Shown: positions 15,740-28,900 of the stretch, piece after piece
Layout of the letters: every line of letters starts with the position of its first letter
How positions within the stretch are numbered: the stretch's first letter is position 1
NCBI GenBank assembly: GCA_036583965.1
Contig: JAZBQD010000001.1
Location: forward strand, 23,607,569 to 23,671,568
DNA: 64,000 nucleotides
Origin: Prunella strophiata
Taxonomy: Eukaryota > Chordata > Aves > Passeriformes > Prunellidae
Reading direction: 5' to 3'
The notes under the pieces: model-generated
What the model was told of the DNA's origin: nothing
The model's input: the letters and a program-made list of their open reading frames with translations, nothing else
Databases searched by the model: none
Program-made: the position numbers and the translations under genes

Positions 15740-15778
15740 CACTAATAAGGAACTGTGAATAACACTAATAAGGAACTG
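15740..15778. repeat. Short tandem duplication, 23-bp period
   Basis: The 16-mer CACTAATAAGGAACTG occurs at 15,740-15,755 and again at 15,763-15,778, exactly 23 bp apart. A partial third echo (GGAACTAATAA) follows. This is a small local duplication. Confidence 0.85.
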
Positions 15779-16038
15779 GGAACTAATAATGTAAGAGCTA
15801 GCAAGGACATTGCATCAGGATACATCAGTATGATTGGAACTGCAGGAGCAGCACAGATATTAAATACAATTAAGAAAACAAAGTTCTTTGCCAAGAAAAT
15901 TCACATTTGTAGCAATTTTTTTTTTTTTCTGTAAAAGGAAAGCAAAACTGTCCTTTGAGACTTTCTTACTGAAAACTGGATTTAAAAAAAAAAAATAGTC
16001 TCCTTATTTTTCCTAAAAATGCCATGTTTCATTTTAGG

Positions 16039-16077
<39 letters not shown>

Positions 16078-16090
16078 AAAAAAAAAAAAA
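16039..16090 (+). repeat. Long poly-A tract
   Basis: There are 38 consecutive A residues (16,039-16,076), then one C, then 13 more A. It could be the tail of an old retroposed sequence or a simple expansion. The sequence just upstream has another A run near 15,985 but no recognisable retroelement body and no polyadenylation hexamer close by. Confidence 0.9.
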
Positions 16091-18050
16091 CACATTTACC
16101 ACAAAAGATGGTAAAAGTTTCTATTCCAATCAGCTTTCTCATAAATATCTGCTGTCCTAAACAATGCTTCAGATATGTTATCTAGCCAGGGAAAGCTAAA
16201 GACACATTTGAATTTCCAAGCAAATATAAAATGTAACTTAAAATAATTCAGCATCAGTTCCTACTTTCTTTTTTTTTTTTTTGTCCATAGCTTAGACATG
16301 TGGGTATTCTTCATATTTCTTTTTCTCCTGAGTCTAATCTGACATTTTCTTCCAAACACACACCATTTAAATCCCAAAGAAGGCCAGAAGCAAAATTTCT
16401 GGCTGGTAGAACTCCACTGAAGTCAAGAGGAATTTATCCCATGCGTATAAAGATCTGGGGGCACAGCTGTAGCTTAAAAAGAAAGCAGAAAATTTAAAGC
16501 ACTCTAGACACAAAAATGAATTGTAGAAGTTTGCTTAAATGGGTAAATTAATGAGCTTCAGTATATAATCCTGATTTACTGCTCTGGAGCTGTCACCTGC
16601 CATATAGAATATCCTTACTGCCTTGCTTCTCTTCCAGTTACAAAGTAGCTAACCCTACTGTAGTGGGATTTCAGCAAATGAGAATTAAATCTATGAAGCC
16701 CAAACATATTTATTTGCAAATTTAAAACACAGTGTTTTTAAAGATAAAAGCATAACCCTCCTTGCACAAAAGATTTACATGAACCTGAGTAGTAAGACAT
16801 TTTCTTCATTTAAAATTAGCTGCTGCATGAGTAGCATAACTAATGAAATGGTTTTCTTATAGATTTGTCCCCTACTGTCATGACCCAGTTCCTGCAGCAA
16901 TATTTCCAGCTGCATCCTGCAAGAGACAGCTAGAAAGCAGAGTTACAGCTAATCTGACAGTGCACAAATGCTAATTGGATGGTCAGGTACATTCTGACTG
17001 ATTAGCTATAGCTAAATGTAATACATAATGTAAGTTCTGTCAGGGCAATTTTTCTTTGGACAGCTCTTTTCTAGTCACAGGCCAAGTCTCCAAATTTTTT
17101 ACCCATTTAGACACCTTTGTGTCCTACCTATTCCTTTTTCAGTTTTCACTGACATTAACCCCTGGGCTCAATATAGGTGGAGGCAGAACTGACAGACAGA
17201 CAATCACTGCACAATGGAAGGGTTTTCCCTTGGGCATCTGATGAACAAATATAAAAGATAACATGTGGAAATACCTCGGAATCCCTTCACTATAACAAAA
17301 TGCTTCATTTAAACACTGCAGGATTTCTGTCCTTAGTCATACTCACCCATAATGAGAGCCAACAAACATGGAACTACAAAGGAGCTTGCTTGTGCTGCTG
17401 TTGCCACTGCATGTCCCCTGCCTGAGGACAAGCTGAGGTAACAGGATAGCCTGGTCATGTCAGAAGTCATCCATTTGAAGGTTTGAAGTCCTTCACAGAG
17501 TTAGAAATGAGAATTGCAGTGGGCTCATTGGTGAGGAATACACTGATTTTTTAAATTTTATTTTTAAGCAAAAGCCTTAAGGAGATGAAGAACTGGAGAA
17601 CAAATAACAATCAGGGAAGCAACAAAGTCTTGTGTGTCTGTCAGAACATTTTATAACATTGAAGGCCAAACCCAGATAATCTGCATCAGCAAGGCAACCA
17701 CGTGGTGAGAAATGCTGTCATGAGTTCTAAGTGCCATTTCTCTGAGTAGACAGGATTTGGAAGTCTAGAATTCTTCCTTGCCATTAGTGAGGATTAAATA
17801 AAAGACTGTGGGTGGATGCATCCAAAATGCAGGACAATTTCCTTATCCTTCCACCCTGGAAGCATGAGGATCTCAGGAGAAATTTTTAAAATACAGGTTG
17901 ACAAACAGTTCTCATTAACAGGGCAAACACTTTTTGTTTTCTGTCTGGAAGCCAATGCACTTTGTGGAAAGCTTTAGTTGCTCCTAAGGTCTGATCTATG
18001 TGTTTTCCTAACACACTTGGATTTTGTTCCAAGTCAGATAACCACAATTT
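16091..18050. other. Non-coding, nothing recognised
   Basis: The sequence is AT-rich with a T run near 16,268-16,282. I see no gene, RNA gene or identifiable repeat body. Confidence 0.55.
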
Positions 18051-18100
18051 GGAAGAAGGAGGAGGGGGGATGGGGGTGGGGAGAAAGTGGATGGGGGATG
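18051..18100 (+). repeat. G-rich purine tract with G-quadruplex potential
   Basis: The plus strand is a GA/GT-rich purine block with four runs of at least four G separated by loops of 2, 1 and about 11 bases (from about 18,064 to 18,097). This fits a loose G-quadruplex pattern. No neighbouring gene or promoter explains it. Confidence 0.65.
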
Positions 18101-21100
18101 TAGGTTCTGTCTTGGATTAAAGACAGTACAGTAGCAATTGCCTCCCAATTACTTTAATTCCCTATTTCATCTGGCTAGGCAATGTGATCACAACTCGAAG
18201 GCTGCAGCTGTCAACACAAAATACTACAGTAAAATAATTTAACATATTCAAATATTGAGTGATATCTTTGAAAAAGGCAATGTAGGAGTTGTGCCACCCA
18301 GTGGAACAACTAAGAAGAAAATACTGAATACAGAAAGTTCTGCAGTGCTCAGACTGCAAATACTTACCATGGCATCATTTGGACCATGGTTGTTAATTCA
18401 ACTTTTTATTTATTGTTCTTCTGAAAACTCATCAGAAGCTACCAATACTTCTTTGGCTAAATATAGAAAATACAATTTAAAGCAGGATTTTAAGGAGATG
18501 TGATCCTTTACCTTTTCTTCTGTATCTTTCATGGCTGTATAAAGATTTGATTTCTGAAAAATTTGTTTGCAATGAAATGTCCTGCCTCAGCCGTATTACT
18601 GCTCTCTTAATATTTGGCAGTAGATAAATTTCTATGGAGTATTTCTGCAAGAGTTTAATTAAGGCTGACAACAAGAAGCTAATGAGTAAAGACAATAGCA
18701 CTAGTCTCAGCAAATAACTGTAGCTGCATTATGCAAAGTGCAAGCAATCCCAGTCCCCATATCCAATAATCAAACCAGCACAGGGCGCCTGTCTGATAAG
18801 GAAACTCTCATTAAGGATGTCTAGCAACATCAGCCTAAGGAGGTGCATTTCAGATAAAAGTCTCTCCTTGGGACAAGAACTTAAGTGAATAAGATGCACT
18901 TAGCCTGTGCTTGTGACAAAGCCTTTTCCTATTCTATTATTTAGCAAGACATTCTTTGCCCCACCCATTTGAGAAAACAAGTACCTGAGAAAGGCGTTAT
19001 AAATCTCTTGCAGGCACGTCCTGGTAAAAGGAAACAGAGACTCCCTTTGACTCCCTTTAAGCCCCCTAGGTGTAAACTGAAAGGACTGGGAGAATCTAAG
19101 TGAAGCTGCAGCATGAGAGAAGCACCTTCTCTCTTGCATGGGCTATCAAAGCAGGAGGCAGTCAATTCTTTAGCAAGTGCCAAAGGTAATATTCAGAATC
19201 CTTCTGCTGTGTAGGTGATAAAAAGCCAAAGTCCTTATCTCCAGCAGCTATCAAAGCCCAAACTCCTAGATATGCTAATAAGCTGATGCCATAATGTATT
19301 TGTCATAGTACATGCTTGGTATGAGGTAAAGCTTTCTACATAAACTTTAAATGCTTTTTCCAGTCCATGTCCCTTTGTGATGTCGTCCTGTAAGTTATCT
19401 TTGTGAAGAACACCAGGATAGGGCAGTTTTGCCTTAACAATGCTTGGACTTTGTCTGTTTTAAAAGGCCTCCAAACACAGTGCCATGATACCAGGCACAG
19501 AGGAGCTCTAGGCCTTTTTTCAGAATCCTTGAAAAGCATGTTAAACTAGCTTACTCTTGGTTCATTAAACATGTTGCCATACTGCCAGGTGACCTTTCAG
19601 TTGCAAATCTCTTCAAAACTGCTTTTTACTTGCATCAGATATTCAGCATGTTCTCAGAATGCAGACATTTGTCTTATCATTTTATAATCATCACAAATTA
19701 TAGGATAAGAAGGACCATCTTTATTAAGACAAAAGGCAATGTGAATGTGTTCCTTTTGGGTATGTAACTAAATACTGACTGTCAAATATGAGACTAACAT
19801 CTAGCTTCAAAAATTGTAAGATTTGCAATTTGAGGGCTTCCACTCAGTGCATTTAAGCTTTACATGTATTGAAGTGTATGCATCCACCAACACAGACAGA
19901 AAAAATACATCAAGAAAAACATCCAAATAAATGCAAATATTTTTTGAATGAAAGCATAATTCTCATTTAATGAGCATATTTGTAACAGCAGTATCTTTCC
20001 CCTCTCTCTGTGTAGAAAAGGCTCCTGTCATGATTAGAGGCCCAGGTACAGAGATGAAGAGAAATCACCAACTGCTCTTCTCAGCCTTGTCATTGCTATG
20101 CAAAACAAGTAAGAAATAGCAAAAGGATCCATGGTGATAAATATACTGTCAATGACCACTGTTTTGTTCTTAAAATTTCACAGGTATGATGATTTCAAGG
20201 CTGCTGAGACCTCATGTAACTTGGAAATATCCACATAGCTGTGATCACAGAAGAGGTAGTAAATTTTCACATTATGTTCATGATGAAAAAAAAGCTGAAG
20301 ATAGTTTTAAATTTATTCTTATTTCACAATTATGAGTTAAAACTCATATTCTTTCAGGCTGGAGGCTTCCTTAGCAGACTCATTGGAAATACTAAGGATT
20401 GCAAAAGCAAGTGAACAAAGACACAAGAAGAATTTGGTTTTGAACAATCCATGTGTATCTTACACAAACAGCATTTATGGATGAGTTAGAATTGTCTATT
20501 TGCAAGTAGATAGTTTTGCTTTTTATTTCTGAACAAAAGTCAACAGTTCAATAATTTCATTAATTCATTCTTTAGACACAGTACCTTCATTAAAGTGTTA
20601 CTCCCATAGCTTTCAAGTTAAACCACACATCTTTCATCTTCATATACAATATCTTAATGTTTTGCATATTTTTTGTTCAAAAAATTACCAGCCTTTCAAA
20701 GCCACATGTTAACAGCATATTCAAGTGTCTGTGTACTTACTCTAATGATTCTAGGCAATATTTCAGCCAACCAAAAAGGATTTTTCTGTTTACATGATGT
20801 TATCCAAGTGAAGTTATTGGGCTGACTCAGATTTTTGTATTATTATCTTTTGAGAGAGTTATGGATCTCAATTCAAGGACCTTGTATACTGCAAAAAAAG
20901 AGCACAGATTCAGACTGAGGTCACACATATGGATACATTGCTTAGAGGAAGAGCCAGCAAGAAGTTATTAGCCAGCAGCAAGACCATGCTGGATAGGTGG
21001 ACCATAGAACTTTCTCTGGGAACATTCTCTCAAGTTGCTTCATTGGGAGTTACTTGAAGTTACAAAACCACATTTTGCTCTAATGTTTCATACTTGTGAG

Positions 21101-23507
21101 AAAAGGCTAATGAGGTGACTACTATAGAATCTTTCATTACTGTTCTCCCAGTTCAAAATATTATCTGCCTTGTTGAATTATTAAGGTGGTTCTAAGGGGT
21201 TCTGACTAAGTGACTCAGAGCTCAGCACTCAGTCTGGCTTTGAGTGATCTGCTAGTCTCTTCCTCCCCAGTCTGCCATTCACACTCCTCTTTCAGCCCCT
21301 AAGGAGTGAAGAGATGGTTGGCTGAGTTTAGCATCTTACAAGTGTGCTTAGGCACTGGAGCATGCTTATGTGAATCTGACATGGTGAGCTAGTGGAAAAA
21401 TGCAGCTGGTTTAGCAATCACAACAAAATCATCTTTGAAGCCAATCATGCTGTTCCTCTAGGCTCCTGTTTCCAGAGGATCCCTACTAGAGGGTTTGCAA
21501 CAAACCCAGAGCAGATCTGCATGCCAGGATGCAAAGCAGAACACCCTAATGTGGGTCAGTACACCCACCACCTCATGACAGAGCTGGAGCTCTCACTGCT
21601 TTAAGGTGTGTACCCTTTTACCTACCAACAGCTACTCTGATTAGATATTCTACTTTGTGCTGTGTTTTGCTTAATAGTCTCCAGATGTATTTTCACATTT
21701 TCATTGAAGCATTTGTGAGAAGGAAGGGGTAACATAACCAACTTTAGGGCAAAATTTGGAGTGAAACATTATGAAAATTTTTTATTTTTCAGACCTGCCA
21801 GGTAAGACAGACTATGTTACCTTAAACAGAAAGTCACTCTTGTTAAAACCTGTGTAGCACCCCATTACCAAACTTTGGCATGGATAATTAGGGAAGAGCT
21901 ACTCCAAACACATTAATTCAGCTGAAATAATGTCCTGAGATCATTTAACTACAGTTCTATATGAAATTCAGCACATCTCTTAGTCTCTTCAGAGCTTGGG
22001 ATAGAAGTCCAACTTTAGATTTTTCATTTTTCTCATGTTAACAGTGGCTAAGCCAGAAGGCATACAGACCTACATTCTGAAATTCACCTGACAATACTGG
22101 CAGCTCAAGATTAAACATGATTCTGCTTGAAAGCTGATGAGCTTCTACACTTCTTCACTCACATTTGTGTAAGATAGGAAAAGATCTTTACCCCAAGGCT
22201 CCTTATTCACTAAGAATAAAAAAATTAGCATAGGAGCTGTCATTTATCAGGAAAGCAAATTCTTTATTCCAGCTGATGGTTTACACAATAATCATGGATT
22301 CTTCTTTCTTTCATATTTTTCACATTGTATAAGATTCTTTTTTTCACATTATATAGAGGCTTAAGTTTCTTTGTACTTTCAAATACTTTAAGGACCCTCT
22401 TGAAAAGACAGGTGGCATTTATTATGAAATAATGTATAGAAATAGAGGGGTGGGGAAGAGCTGATCATGACTTAAAAGTAGATTTCATTATACTGTGGAA
22501 AGTCCTGGTTTTGCAATTGGAAGAGGACATCTCTGTTTCCTGTTTAAGTCCAGGTATCCTTCCTATTCATGTATGCTCCCCTGTGGCATGAGGCCTTCAG
22601 GGTGCTGCTTTAGGCAAGAAGCCAGACAAAGTGACCTGCAACACCCCTTCTGACCACCAGTTCTGTGACCTTGCCTCTCATTTCTATCATATTATTCCTT
22701 ACCTGCTTCACCCCACCCAAGCTTCTATGGCAGATATTTAATTTTTGAACTGTCCTATAGCAATTTCCTTTGTCTGCTTGCAACTATTATCAGCTGGCTG
22801 ACATGTCCAGTGTGCCAGTATGTCATAAACTGGCTGTTCACAAGAGTAGCAGCAGTGATCTGCACTAAGGTTCTGCTCCTGAGAGAAGACCAGGAGGCAC
22901 ACACAGGAAAGAAATTTAAGAGGCCGAAAAAAAGAGGTCTGCTATAATTCATGAGGGATCTTGTGCAGTCCACCTGCTCTTCCTAGCAAAAACCTAAGAA
23001 ATTATATGACAACAGCCAGCCAACATTAAGACATCATGAAGTAACTAAGGTCAAGAGGCATTTATGATGACATCTGTTATTATGAGAAACTGTCTAACTA
23101 GAATAATCTCACTTAGATAAGTGTGTCTGTGCCATGAAAACTGATCTGACAGCAATCCCAGTTACTGTCAAGAACCTCACCATAAGCCTGTGCAATAAAA
23201 AATGTAACTTAGCAGTCACTGTCCTCCCTGCTCCAGAGGTGACCAGTGTAAATCAAGAGCTTACTGTATCACAGATGAGCTGAGTGACTTTAATGAGAAA
23301 TCTCATTCTTATGGATTACTGCTCCCCTGCCACATCTTGTCAGCAATTCTTCAGAAAATTATTCTACCATTCTCAATTGCAAGGAAACAGATGGCACATG
23401 GAGGGAATCTCTCTGATGTGTAATGTCTTGGAAAAACAAGAATAAATAAATTAAAGACCAGAGGCCAACACTAAAATTGTCTTCCCTCAAAATACAGCTT
23501 AACACAG
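18101..23507. other. Non-coding, nothing recognised
   Basis: This is AT-rich sequence without a supported gene, RNA gene or transposon. Open frames are short and unbiased. Confidence 0.55.
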
Positions 23508-24494
23508 TGTCTTGGGTTTGTGTGTCAAGGTTTTGGTAGCAGTGGCTATCAGTGACAGAGTCTGCAGGGGTGACTCCATGAGAGGCTGCTAGGAGCTTCT
23601 CCCTTATCTGTCATGCCAGCCAGCTTCAAGATGGACCCACTGCTGGTCAAGGCCAAGCCCATCAGCCATGGTGGCAGCACCTCTGGGATAACAGATTTAA
23701 GAAGGAGCAGAAAAACTGCACGAGCAACTGTGGGCAGAGAGAGGACTGAGAATATGTGGGAGAAACAACCCTGACACCAAGGTCAGTGGAAAAGGAGTGG
23801 AGGAGATGCTCCAGGTTTCAGAGCTGAGATTCTCCTGTAATCTGTGGTGACAGGCTGTCCCCCTGCAGTCCATGGAGGTCCATGGTGAAGCAGCCCTTGG
23901 AGGACCCCAGGTCAGAGCAAGGGGATGCCCAAAGGAGGCTGTGACCCCGTAGGAAGTCCTTGCTGGAGGAGGTTCCTGGAAGGCCCTCTGGCTCCATGGA
24001 GAAAGGAGCTGACCCTGAAGAAGGTTTTCTGCTAGGAGTTGCAGGCTGCTCCTGAAGGAGTGTCTCCAATTCAAGGGACTCCATGCTGGAGCAGGGAAAG
24101 AGTGTGAGGAGTTGTCCCCCTGAGAAGGAAGGAGCAGCAGAAGCAAAGTGTAATGAATTGACCACAACTCCCATGGGTTAGTGGGATAGGTGCCCACTCT
24201 GCCACTGGGGCAGCAGTAGGTAGAGAATTCAGAAGTGAAGGTGACCTAAGGACAAAGGGAGGGATGGGAAAAGATGATATAGTATTCAGGTTTTATTTAT
24301 CATTATCCTGCTCTGGTTTGATTGGTAATCAATTATAATTATTTCCCCAAGTCAAGTCTATTTTGCCTGTGACAGTAACTGGTGAGTGATCTCTCCCCAG
24401 ATCTTGACCCATGTGTGTTTCATTATATTTTCTGAGGGGAGGATAGAGCAGCTTTGCTGGGCTCCTGGCATCCAGCCTGGGTCAACCTCACACA
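23508..24494 (+). mobile_element. Solo LTR of an avian endogenous retrovirus
   Basis: The segment begins TGTCTTGGGTTTG and ends near GTCAACCTCACACA, giving TG...CA boundaries. It is clearly richer in GC than its surroundings. The body carries features I recall from a passerine LTR family: the 5' motif CAAGGTTTTGGTAG, an inner zone of degenerate repeats around TCCATGG and GGAGCAGG, a TTTATTTATCATTATCCTGC block near 24,290, and a 3' block ending in CCAGCCTGGGTCAACC. No internal retroviral region lies on either side, so it is a solo LTR. The target-site duplication is unclear. If the element ends at 24,490, the flanks CACAG and CACAC match at 4 of 5 bases. If it ends at 24,494, no duplication is visible. 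Minus-strand open frames inside it (up to about 166 codons) are by-products of composition. Confidence 0.75.
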
Positions 24495-25892
24495 CTAGAC
24501 TGCAATAATTTTCTATTTAGCACTTAGATAGGGCAGTCATTGTTTGATCCACATTTAGATGATTCCTGCAGCAGCTGCCTAAGCAATATATGCTGTTTTC
24601 ACAATGTGAAACAATATCAATACAACAATCTACAGTAAGGTAGAGAAACAGATGAAACAATATTAACAGGAATATATGAATTTTCTTGGATTTATAAGTA
24701 TCTGAACAAATGCCAGGGCATCTATATTTCAGTCATAATTTATACATAGACATATTGCATATGCATCTATGCATATGAAATCCATCCATGAGATCATAAA
24801 TACTCAGTAAAGCATATTTATAACCACTCTTGCTAGTTCAATGAATGCTAAACTTTGAGAAGTAATATAGTATGTTACAAAATGAATATCTGAGTAGCAG
24901 TGAATGGATACCAAATGTATTTCATTTTTTTCCATTCTTCTCAGCTGTGTAACAGAAGAAAGAAAATTTTCCTAAAGGCAAGAGTTATACACAAACTTGC
25001 AAATAACATCTTCAGCAACTTACAGCTGGGTAATAAGTAGAGAAATAGCATTTTTTCTTATTGAGGTATTATGGGGAAGTTCCGTTCTTTTGTATAACTA
25101 CAGAGTGGCTTCCTTAGAGAGGTAGTTAATTCAAACATACTTGGCACAGTTTTAAACAATCATTACTTCTGCAAGCTGCATCAAGAAAATCCTCTGAGTA
25201 AAGCAACTGCATAGATATGTAAGGCTTGAACATTCTATTAAAGCCATCCAAAATGTGCCACTTCTAGTAAGCTCCTGGAACTGTTTCTATACTAGTATGT
25301 GATTTCTTTGATCAAAAGAACAGTGTTGTGGAAGGAGACTGGGTACTGTTACAGGATAAGTAATAATTCAGGGGATGCCCTAAGAACTTGCACCATTGAC
25401 AGTTATGTAGCTGGCATTTGGTTGTTCTGAAAAAGTCTGCACTCCTGTAGATAGTGAAAGCAAATAAAGTACTGCTGCAATCTTGCAGACTTTCATTCCC
25501 TCTCCAGGTGCTCTCTTGGAGCACGTAAAATTGGGACAAATATCTGATTTTCCAGATAGAGGTATTTATCTTAAAGAACGGATGAGATTTTGACACAACA
25601 TTGAGTTCCTGCCCCTCTATGCAAGTATCTCAGCAGGTGTACCCAACAACCTCCAGCTGATGCAGCTGTCACTGGAAGAGTTCAGGTTCCCCAGCCAGTG
25701 GCAATGAAAACTAAACAAAAAATACATAACAATTGGAGACATAAAAGCCAAAAAAGGAGATACAAAGCTCTATCTGAAGTCTGCCTAAGCAGTGTTTATC
25801 TCACTGGCAATGCCACAAAGGTCAGGAGCCACTAAACCACCCATGCCACCATGAATTCCCTAGAAAAATTCCTAGATCTGTATGGATCCTAC

Positions 25893-25895
<3 letters not shown>
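24495..25895. other. Non-coding, nothing recognised
   Basis: AT-rich sequence follows the LTR. No gene or repeat body was identified. Confidence 0.55.

Positions 25896-25934
<39 letters not shown>
25896..25934 (+). repeat. Pure poly-A tract (39 A)
   Basis: There are 39 uninterrupted A residues. Twenty-two bases downstream is GCCCAGTAGCCT (25,957-25,968), a 12-mer also present on the minus strand of the tRNA-like stretch at 45.8 kb. The tract might be a retroposon tail, but no element body is clear upstream. Confidence 0.9.
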
Positions 25935-25936
<2 letters not shown>

Positions 25937-28900
25937 CAAAGCTTTTGTTAGAACCAGCCCAGTAGCCTAGCAGTTGTCACTGAGCCTATTAAAGTTTTGA
26001 TGAGAGCAGACTGTGTTTTCTCTTTGTAAAAAAATGAACAGCTTTGATGCTACCTTTCATATTTTCATAAGTTTTAAATAAAGTAATTACATCCAGTCTT
26101 GTCTACCATGACACAATCTATTAATTTTCACCTAAACACAGCTCTGCTGACACCTTCAGCACATCAAAAAAAGTTATTCTGGTGGCAGTTAAGATGACAA
26201 CTGTGTTTTTCTATTTTGTGCTGTCTACATGGAAGTTGCTATGATGCAAACAACCACTTGTCTTGCAGAGCCTTGCAGAGGATATGACTCAATGCTCTTA
26301 TACAGGTAGTTTATTAGTCATGACCACAAGACCATGGTTTTATTCTATGATAAGCTCTGACTCCTGCTATTTCTATTATGTCCATGAGATTTTCAGGATG
26401 ATACATGGGAACAGTCAATTGTGAATGAGAACAAGGTGCCCCATACTGAGATATTATCTGCTATACTACTGTGCATTTTACAGATGGATTTCCAGAAGCA
26501 GCTGAGCTTTTCTTTTTCCTGACGTACATAATGTTCATGACTGCAGGTGTCAAAGATCAGTTAATATGTAACTGAAATAAACTGAAATAATCACAGAGTT
26601 CCCCTCCTACCTCTATGTTGCTATCAACATTGGTGTTTGCCCAAATATATCCCAAAAGGCATTCAGACTTGATTAAATTTACCAAGACATAGAGAATCCA
26701 TCACTTTACTCAGTATTTTACTGTATTTGGCTCACTTTAATTTTTAAAGTTTGTTTCCAGCTCAACAAATCCTTGATTGCTCTATCTTTCCTCATCAGAT
26801 CTGGATGAAGATCTGGGATAGCTTTGATGTCACTGCTGAGCTGCCTTCTACTGCCATTAGATCAGAGAGTGTGTTCAAAATCTTCTTCACCCTGTGGGCC
26901 AGAAATCACTGGTATACCAGAACCTGCCCTAAAGTAGTTTATGAAAAGAATACAAAAAAACTATACATACATATTCTCACATGTGCAAGGAGGCAAGCAA
27001 AGAAGCACAGGGAAGAAACAAACATAATAAATATTCATAGTTCAGCAGGTTGTGGCCATTATACATAAGATTTTTCCAGTATGAAGAGAATAATGTTATC
27101 ATTGCACACATTTAAAATACCAGCATCAAAATACCAATGTCAAAACAGCCAAGGGGCAGAAAATCACTTTAGTTCCCAAGCCCAAAAGACAGTTATTAAG
27201 CCATTACATGCTGATTAAATCTCATTTTAATGTCTAATATCCTACAGATGGCTTTGTACAGGCTTTTCTCAGTATTGCAGGATGAGCCTCACCAGGTAAT
27301 GCCTTCAGCCTCTTTAGTTGTAAATTCTTTGTTGGCAGAGCTAACTCAAAAGCTGGTCACTGTAAAATTTGTTTTTAAAAGGGCCTCTAAGCTTTTAAAA
27401 TCAAAGCCAAGAAATATATTGCTTCTACTCTTGTTTTGTTTCAAAATGCCAAAATACCCTAAATCTACAGTGAGGAGTCCTGTATAAGTAATGATGTCTG
27501 ACTATTTCAAAGGGTAAACCAAGGTGATATGAAATAAAGCTAAGAGTTATATTTATACAATTGGGAAAGTTCCAGTTTTGGTCTTCATTATGCTTTACAC
27601 TCCACAGGCCTTCACTTGCACCATAAGACATTGAAGGGACTTTTCTCTGGTACAGGATGTGTGGGTCCACCCTGTGTGAATGTGTCATGATATATGGCAG
27701 TGGCATAAATAGTCCTTTCCTGCCTCTTGGAGCTTTGTGCTGAATAACTTGGCTGAATCTTGGAATCCTGCTGCTGGCATTCAAATGGCACTGGAAACCA
27801 TACCACACTAAACTGCACTGCTGTGTTTCCTGTACTGCTTTAGAATGTCAAAGGAATCTTTTTATCATTTTGTGTCTAATTGAAATGAGACAGGGAGAAC
27901 TCTAAAGGTTATATCTTGTGTTCTGTTCACAATCCTGACCTCCTTACCTCATTTCCACTATTAATAGATTTGCATTCCTTAAGACAGTACTAAATGAGGC
28001 TAGTCTTGTAAGGAGAGTAGTACCTTTTAATAGCTGTACTGAAATAATGGAAGAAAACAGAGAAGCTTGCAGACCCTAAAGGAGTGGGTTGTATGCTGAA
28101 TACTCCTCTGTTTTCTCCTGCTACAGTAGCAGTCCAATAAAAAGATAATATAATGTTACCACTCACAAACTATGCTTCATTTGTATCCCCAGATCATCAC
28201 AGCTGCAAAAAATCTACTTTAGAAAGGTGACAGCTGAGAAGCCAGTTTAAAACAGAGAGCAATGGCTTAATATTAAGAGATATCTTTATCTTCCAGTTAT
28301 ATAGCAGGGTTAAGTTCCTCTGGTTGATTAAACAAATAAAAGCCTTTTCATAATTCTTTAAATACCAACTAATTCTAGGGAAAAAAATTATTCAGATTTC
28401 AGTTGCACCTTTAATTAAAGATGAGATTTAGCTAGTTTCATCCTTGGGACTTCCCACAGTTCATCTATAGCAATAAATCTTAGTAATACTATGAAATCAA
28501 ACTCTTCATTTTAAAAGCCCATAATTTCTGCATTTTTTGTTCTCAAAGGACAAGATTCACCATAACTGACTTCTGTCTCCCACAAATTAGAAATCCTAAA
28601 CTTACCTCATTGCCTGGACTCCCTGGTAAAAGAACAGACAAATACTTTACAGGGATGACTGACTTGTCTCCATGCCTAAGGCAGGCACTCACAACCATCT
28701 GCTGAAAGAGCCTCTCTCTTATGTGACCACACAAGAAGCCAAGAAAATTGTGTAGGCTATGGACTAAATGCAAGGGTCTGGTCCCATGTGAGATGCCTTA
28801 ATAAAACCACTGCTGCCCCAGAAGAGCCACAGTTTGCCTTAGATCCTGTGTCATACCTGCCAGGCCTATGGCAGGACCTAAGGGCATTTCAAATGGCAAT

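Noticed and set aside
23697..24197. 166- and 118-codon minus-strand frames
   Set aside because: They lie wholly inside the solo LTR, antisense to it, in GC-rich repeat sequence, and show no retroviral or host domain.
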